Part shown: piece after piece, positions 9,301 through 10,000 of the stretch | Numbering within the stretch: the first letter of the stretch is position 1 | Layout of the letters: each line of letters begins with the position of its first letter | The notes under the pieces: model-generated | Database searches by the model: none | What the model was told of the DNA's origin: nothing | The model's input: only the letters and a program-made list of their open reading frames with translations | From: Kiritimatiellota bacterium | Lineage (GTDB): Bacteria; Verrucomicrobiota; Kiritimatiellia; JAAZAB01 | Direction: 5' to 3' | DNA: 10,000 nucleotides | NCBI GenBank assembly: GCA_008636095.1 | Contig: VSJD01000154.1 | Span: 1-10,000, forward strand | Made by a program: the position numbers and the translations under genes

Positions 9301-9561
9301 GTGATTTTTATGGATATTAGCCATGGGCATTTCCCCCGTTCCATTATTCACCTCATTATACACCTCATTATAACGCATGCTGGGCATGGTGTCGTATTTC
9401 ACTGGTCTTTGAAATAAACGAATCCCCATATCTTTCAGGCTGGCCAGATAACGCGGATCTAAATTAATTTGTTGAACGCTTATCATGCCGCCAAAAGAGG
9501 TCTGAAGCAGCATTCCGAATAATAATGCCGTGATTAACATTGGTTGCAGATTGGTTTTCAT
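3388..9561 (-). CDS. Secreted 2057-residue multi-domain protein B, putative polysaccharide-active enzyme
   Basis: The start at 9561 has a purine-rich Shine-Dalgarno AAGGGG (9571-9576) nine bases upstream. Residues 1-25 form a Sec signal peptide. Residues about 26-430 are the unassigned N-terminal domain shared with protein A, with conserved E158 (FSLAAESYWR), D242 (PWVDWFG), E274, E349 and D354 (MSEYSALDRG). About 431-770 are beta-sandwich, CBM4/9-like modules (IVNGGFEL at 497, NLIVNGKFQDGNNGW at 629). About 771-1055 continue similarity to A and then look Ig-like. About 1056-1135 are fibronectin-like (LEYSLDGGANWNAL). About 1137-1340 form a right-handed parallel beta-helix of the DUF1565/pectate-lyase-like type (SAPFKSIQKVI, VAKGIYREN, IELIGA). 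Two CBM4/9-like repeats (1371-1507, 1517-1652) and two LamG-like repeats (1655-1848, 1857-2051) follow. The protein ends six residues after the last LamG, with no sorting signal or transmembrane anchor. A free extracellular carbohydrate-binding or -cleaving protein is inferred. Only fold types are recognised and the substrate is unknown. A purely adhesive role is the main alternative. Confidence 0.95.
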   Translation of the reverse strand: MKTNLQPMLITALLFGMLLQTSFGGMISVQQINLDPRYLASLKDMGIRLFQRPVKYDTMPSMRYNEVYNEVNNGTGEMPMANIHKNHMQLMIRVSDIYFQGKMPVGAFKYDNKGNIIGLIDELSTVQAYCDFWLENYIKPMLKSRYEQGIYMFSLAAESYWRIYDTPTTLARIFPYHDKHEFAGLSEEEKLANIRDIVEDTHKKLYEWKNKNYPKMIFTIDWAYHHSNENMLKCVRDIPWVDWFGINGGGTYSLTGADALANGSHYLVFKQMIETDNFAHTNYDGTVETRQSRGWGMGHGEAANLTAAPGTQQQYLKLPAQYADTRYYEHEIPVFSPAGASVFQKFMSEYSALDRGHNYIKYHSIYMDYTTPMNKPVGNWASLSHYPSTFVDNDLPAGARYHTDNQIDEEIEIRCQTGKLYVDNFSLKKAGEEISREGDFENVVPSAWEIRGIKDMATKISFQSPANGKTARIFLKTSEGIGRHLFTDIKVSESEKIVNGGFELTTEDQIVAWQGNLADWIKTDHGYSAVVAGGADCYQDIVLTPGLNYNFYCVIQGQASNATAKVTAIHYNNEQIIGQQDYTQWASSSWGGFGFTFLCPASATKSRMLITATDTTPVNFDLVSLTAENLIVNGKFQDGNNGWSPNSEVTNVWGKAYLINGSGMDSYQDIAIQSNKDYCTSYIIRNGGSAYQGGCVIKFYDSQGLEITNSQLVKAVNPITYVAHAEGLGVDGSRGLLCTDGCQVAAQICGSNLGNCSLDFTVMAKGLPTFWNLVHPWLGVYWEGYNSGGVILQKGKALSATGPDGKFWHMPVTNSYQSYSGYIQITNNNVDYVKVYIYSTDWKNYAGCSANAGLAAVAHGFNGPYGYDADTNTFVYTNKITGQVESACVSKYTFMKEEMHTPGGRLYDIWGGLQWPLLVKGENISYDPDTGRIKIIVRNVSAENSLSAPVHVFARDKNAGPAWDTGMYIKAKPENIRNSLMLADRIAYNPGDYAVPGPSATTDDPLTSGDNALELTFTPSGTVANGQRIYVYIEDTPTVKGWTAFNDLPECFISITERDEYLEITAQAADENGVSRIDLEYSLDGGANWNALTSVNADYLSATFNKTVCAVAFRVRALDAYNLSSRWVYSSWSAAQVYVNNNSSVTTETGSASAPFKSIQKVINMAGPETQIFVAKGIYRENLLLKDNIELIGAAADLVIIASEADFAALVSSADNVLIENIAFNGINGIKLDAANNLRMRNCIFDVENTAIEMTGNASALVENITIGAADQAILAGDGSSLEISHSIITASDGIVCSGGAQCDSSYNNVFCVNQNYIGTSAGTGDISVNPLYSDNDIADYYALKERSSCWTAGYRQLSIGWQRINLVENFGFELGTEGWASAYSANPSTLCTSTASFAGNYALKATTPGISLFEGLRTAAGCFVEQGKTYTASAYVKGAGQVKICLYSVAGGWTYAQNVTTLNSDWKKISVTRTITEPYEVLGVHILTWDTAQAVTFYADNVELVENQNYKMFYNGSFELGTKGWTFYCNDNSTTFETSGASLAEDYALKVTTLGLGVFEGLKTVAGYVVEQGKTYTASAYVKGQGRVKICLYSSGVWTYAKNVTALNSGWQKISVTRTITQTNEALRVYIITWDTAQAVTFYADDIQLKEENLVGYWQFDEENPAMAKDSSWRGNHGVLYGSPQWSGDAFIFDGVDDYIDCGTNASLQVSQITMEAWVYSPTTNFTGWQEVACAEGAYGLDISNNRMYPHINTVNQGWHWCQYSERLSWNGWHHVAFTYDGVNTVKCYRDGELIFTDATSSSGPLRSDWLHGLYIGKVSMGFFKGSIDDVKVFNRALSDYEIRSHFREREENINLVGDWQFDEGTNASMATDSSWEGNNGVLYGSPQWSDGAFVFDGIDDYIDCGTNASLKVSEITMEAWVYSPTTNFSGWNEVACAEGTYGLDISNNRMYPHINTVNQGWHWCQYSAPLSWDGWRHVAFTYDGLNTTKCYRDGELIFTDVTSSSGPLQSDWLHGLYIGKVSMGLFKGSIDDVKVFNRALTDYEIRSHFKKGRKY
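3409..3993 (-). repeat. LamG-like domain repeat, copy 2 (C-terminal)
   Basis: Encodes residues 1857-2051 of protein B. It is a concanavalin-fold (LamG-like) unit with the usual opening LVGDWQFDEG, the FDGIDDYIDCG motif, TMEAWVYSP, and the closing DDVKVFNRALTDYEIRSHF. It aligns with the unit at 4018-4599 at an offset of 609 bases (203 codons). By eye about 26 of some 195 residues differ, and long stretches of DNA are identical. Confidence 0.9.
4018..4599 (-). repeat. LamG-like domain repeat, copy 1
   Basis: Encodes residues 1655-1848 of protein B, with LVGYWQFDE at the start, FDGVDDYIDCG, and DDVKVFNRALSDYEIRSHF at the end. A short linker (REREENIN) joins it to copy 2. Copy 2 has one extra codon near the start (DEGTNASMA versus DEENPAMA); otherwise the units are collinear. 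Confidence 0.9.
4606..5022 (-). repeat. CBM4/9-like domain repeat, copy 2
   Basis: Encodes residues about 1514-1652 of protein B: NGSFELGTKGW at the start, VEQGKTYTASAYVKG in the middle and WDTAQAVTFYADDIQL at the end. This pattern is typical of CBM4/9-type galactose-binding-like sandwiches. It pairs with the unit at 5041-5451. Confidence 0.85.
5041..5451 (-). repeat. CBM4/9-like domain repeat, copy 1
   Basis: Encodes residues about 1371-1507 of protein B (FGFELGTEGW ... VEQGKTYTASAYVKG ... WDTAQAVTFYADNVEL). The unit recurs 435-438 bases away. The last third is nearly identical in DNA between the copies, while the first third has diverged more. Confidence 0.85.
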
Positions 9562-9570
9562 GGATTTTAT

Positions 9571-9576
9571 CCCCTT
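9571..9576 (-). promoter_or_regulatory. Ribosome binding site of secreted protein B
   Basis: The minus strand reads AAGGGG, within AAGAAAGGGG, nine bases before the ATG at 9561. Together with the signal peptide it supports that start. Confidence 0.75.
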
Positions 9577-9631
9577 TCTTCTTAAAAATTATCGTTACCG
9601 TGGCAGGCTCTATCGCGTTGCGTTTAAGTAA

Positions 9632-9832
9632 AGTAATGGGCCCGTTATTGGGGGGAGACGATTGCAGGCTTCAATGTTGTCGTTCCCGCGAAAGCGGGAG
9701 TCCAGCATCAGTATTGAATGTTTCTGGATTCCCGAGCCTACTCTGCCGAAGTAAAGCCTTCTGGCTACGAAGGCCGGGTCAGGTCGGGAATGATCGAAAA
9801 TATTCAGCCCCCCCAATAACTAACGCATTACT
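9632..9832. repeat. About 200-bp inverted-repeat element (MITE-like)
   Basis: The left end has AGTAATG (9632-9638) and GTTATTGGGGGG (9644-9655). The right end has the exact reverse complements CCCCCCAATAAC (9809-9820) and CATTACT (9826-9832). The 5-base gap between blocks is the same length on both sides, so 20 of 24 positions pair. The element encodes no transposase. Inside lies a second, REP-like palindromic repeat. No target-site duplication is obvious. It accounts for most of the extra length of this spacer compared with the one at 2049-2178. Confidence 0.7.
9680..9793. repeat. REP-like palindromic repeat nested in the inverted-repeat element
   Basis: It contains a perfect hairpin CCCGC-GAAA-GCGGG (9685-9698), an inverted pair ATTCCCGA (9728-9735) with TCGGGAAT (9784-9791), and a hairpin GCCTTC (9756-9761) with GAAGGC (9769-9774) around a 7-base loop. 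The 'TTCCCGCGAAAGCGGGAxTCCAG' style of sequence is a familiar dispersed intergenic repeat in many bacteria. Translating it gives the well-known spurious peptide LDSRFRGNDN. Confidence 0.7.
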
Positions 9833-9837
9833 AATGC
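9825..9837. promoter_or_regulatory. Perfect palindrome at the element/promoter junction
   Basis: The sequence is GCATTA-C-TAATGC, a 13-base palindrome with one central base. It overlaps the right end of the inverted-repeat element and sits 15 bases upstream of the possible -35 box of regulator 2. It could be an operator, or simply the edge of the inserted element. Confidence 0.35.
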
Positions 9838-9841
9838 AAGC

Positions 9842-9935
9842 TCCTTTCTTCTTGACTTCAAGATAATCATCCGGCATAAATAAATCAGCATTATTCTAGT
9901 GGGATAAATCGTCATGACTAAATATCCTGTGCGGT
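9842..9935. promoter_or_regulatory. Divergent promoter/operator region, copy 2
   Basis: This is the counterpart of 2085-2178. A possible plus-strand promoter is TTGACT (9852-9857), 17 bases, then CATAAA (9875-9880), in exactly the register of the copy 1 boxes. ATTATTCT (9890-9897) and TAAATAT (9919-9925) are conserved. Unlike copy 1, it is separated from the start of the secreted-protein gene by about 280 bases because of the inserted element, so shared control of both genes may be altered here. Confidence 0.5.
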
Positions 9936-10000
9936 ATGAAAACACCCTCGAAATATCCAATTAGCCTGCCGGCTCCCATTCCGGTTTTGAAACCATTACA
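9936..10000 (+). CDS. AraC-family transcriptional regulator 2 (5' fragment, runs off right edge)
   Basis: Only 21 complete codons are visible, too few to show a domain. The start ATG at 9936-9938 opens MKTPSKYPISLPAPIPVLKPL, which matches the beginning of regulator 1 (MKTSLKHPISMPAPIPVLEEQ) at 14 of 21 residues and has the same upstream promoter region and the same divergent placement next to a related secreted-protein gene. An in-frame TGA at 9915-9917 rules out a longer N-terminus. Assignment to the AraC family rests entirely on this similarity to regulator 1. Confidence 0.7.
   Translation, partial: MKTPSKYPISLPAPIPVLKPL

Noticed and set aside
9610..9816. Minus-strand 68-residue ORF (contains LDSRFRGNDN)
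   Set aside because: It lies wholly in the inverted-repeat/REP-like element; this peptide is a familiar artefact of translating such repeats.

Overview
This window holds two copies of one genetic module. Each copy has a very long gene for a secreted, multi-domain protein on the minus strand, and an AraC-family regulator gene diverging from it on the plus strand. Copy 1 is the partial secreted-protein gene at 1-2048 (its 3' end lies off the left edge) with the complete regulator gene ending at 3099. Copy 2 is the complete 2057-residue secreted-protein gene at 3388-9561 with a second regulator gene that starts at 9936 and runs off the right edge. The regulator starts are 7757 bp apart. Both genes of each module, and the promoter region between them, are recognisably related in the two copies.

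The organism is a bacterium using the standard code. It has mid-range GC by eye, Shine-Dalgarno sites, Sec-type signal peptides, very large modular extracellular proteins, expanded AraC-type regulators and short palindromic intergenic repeats. This style is familiar from the PVC group (Lentisphaerota, Kiritimatiellota, Verrucomicrobiota), but the assignment is an inference from style and not from a marker gene.

Layout: 1-2048, secreted protein A (minus, 682 codons visible); 2049-2178, divergent promoter region; 2179-3099, AraC regulator 1 (plus); 3100-3387, convergent spacer with a 105-bp imperfect palindromic repeat; 3388-9561, secreted protein B (minus); 9562-9935, divergent promoter region enlarged by a roughly 200-bp inverted-repeat (MITE-like) element; 9936-10000, start of AraC regulator 2 (plus). 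No tRNA, rRNA, CRISPR array or transposase gene was seen.

Proteins A and B share an N-terminal domain of about 400 residues that looks like an alpha/beta hydrolytic domain, possibly a TIM-barrel glycoside hydrolase. I cannot place it in a named family. Behind it, B carries carbohydrate-binding-like beta-sandwiches, a right-handed beta-helix, two CBM4/9-like repeats and two nearly identical LamG-like (concanavalin-fold) repeats. The simplest reading is an extracellular polysaccharide-binding or -degrading protein whose expression is switched by the adjacent AraC-type regulator in response to a sugar. That role is inferred from domain types and gene arrangement. The most noteworthy features are the duplicated regulator/effector module, the unassigned N-terminal domain, the recent internal domain duplications, and the mobile-looking element inside one copy's control region.
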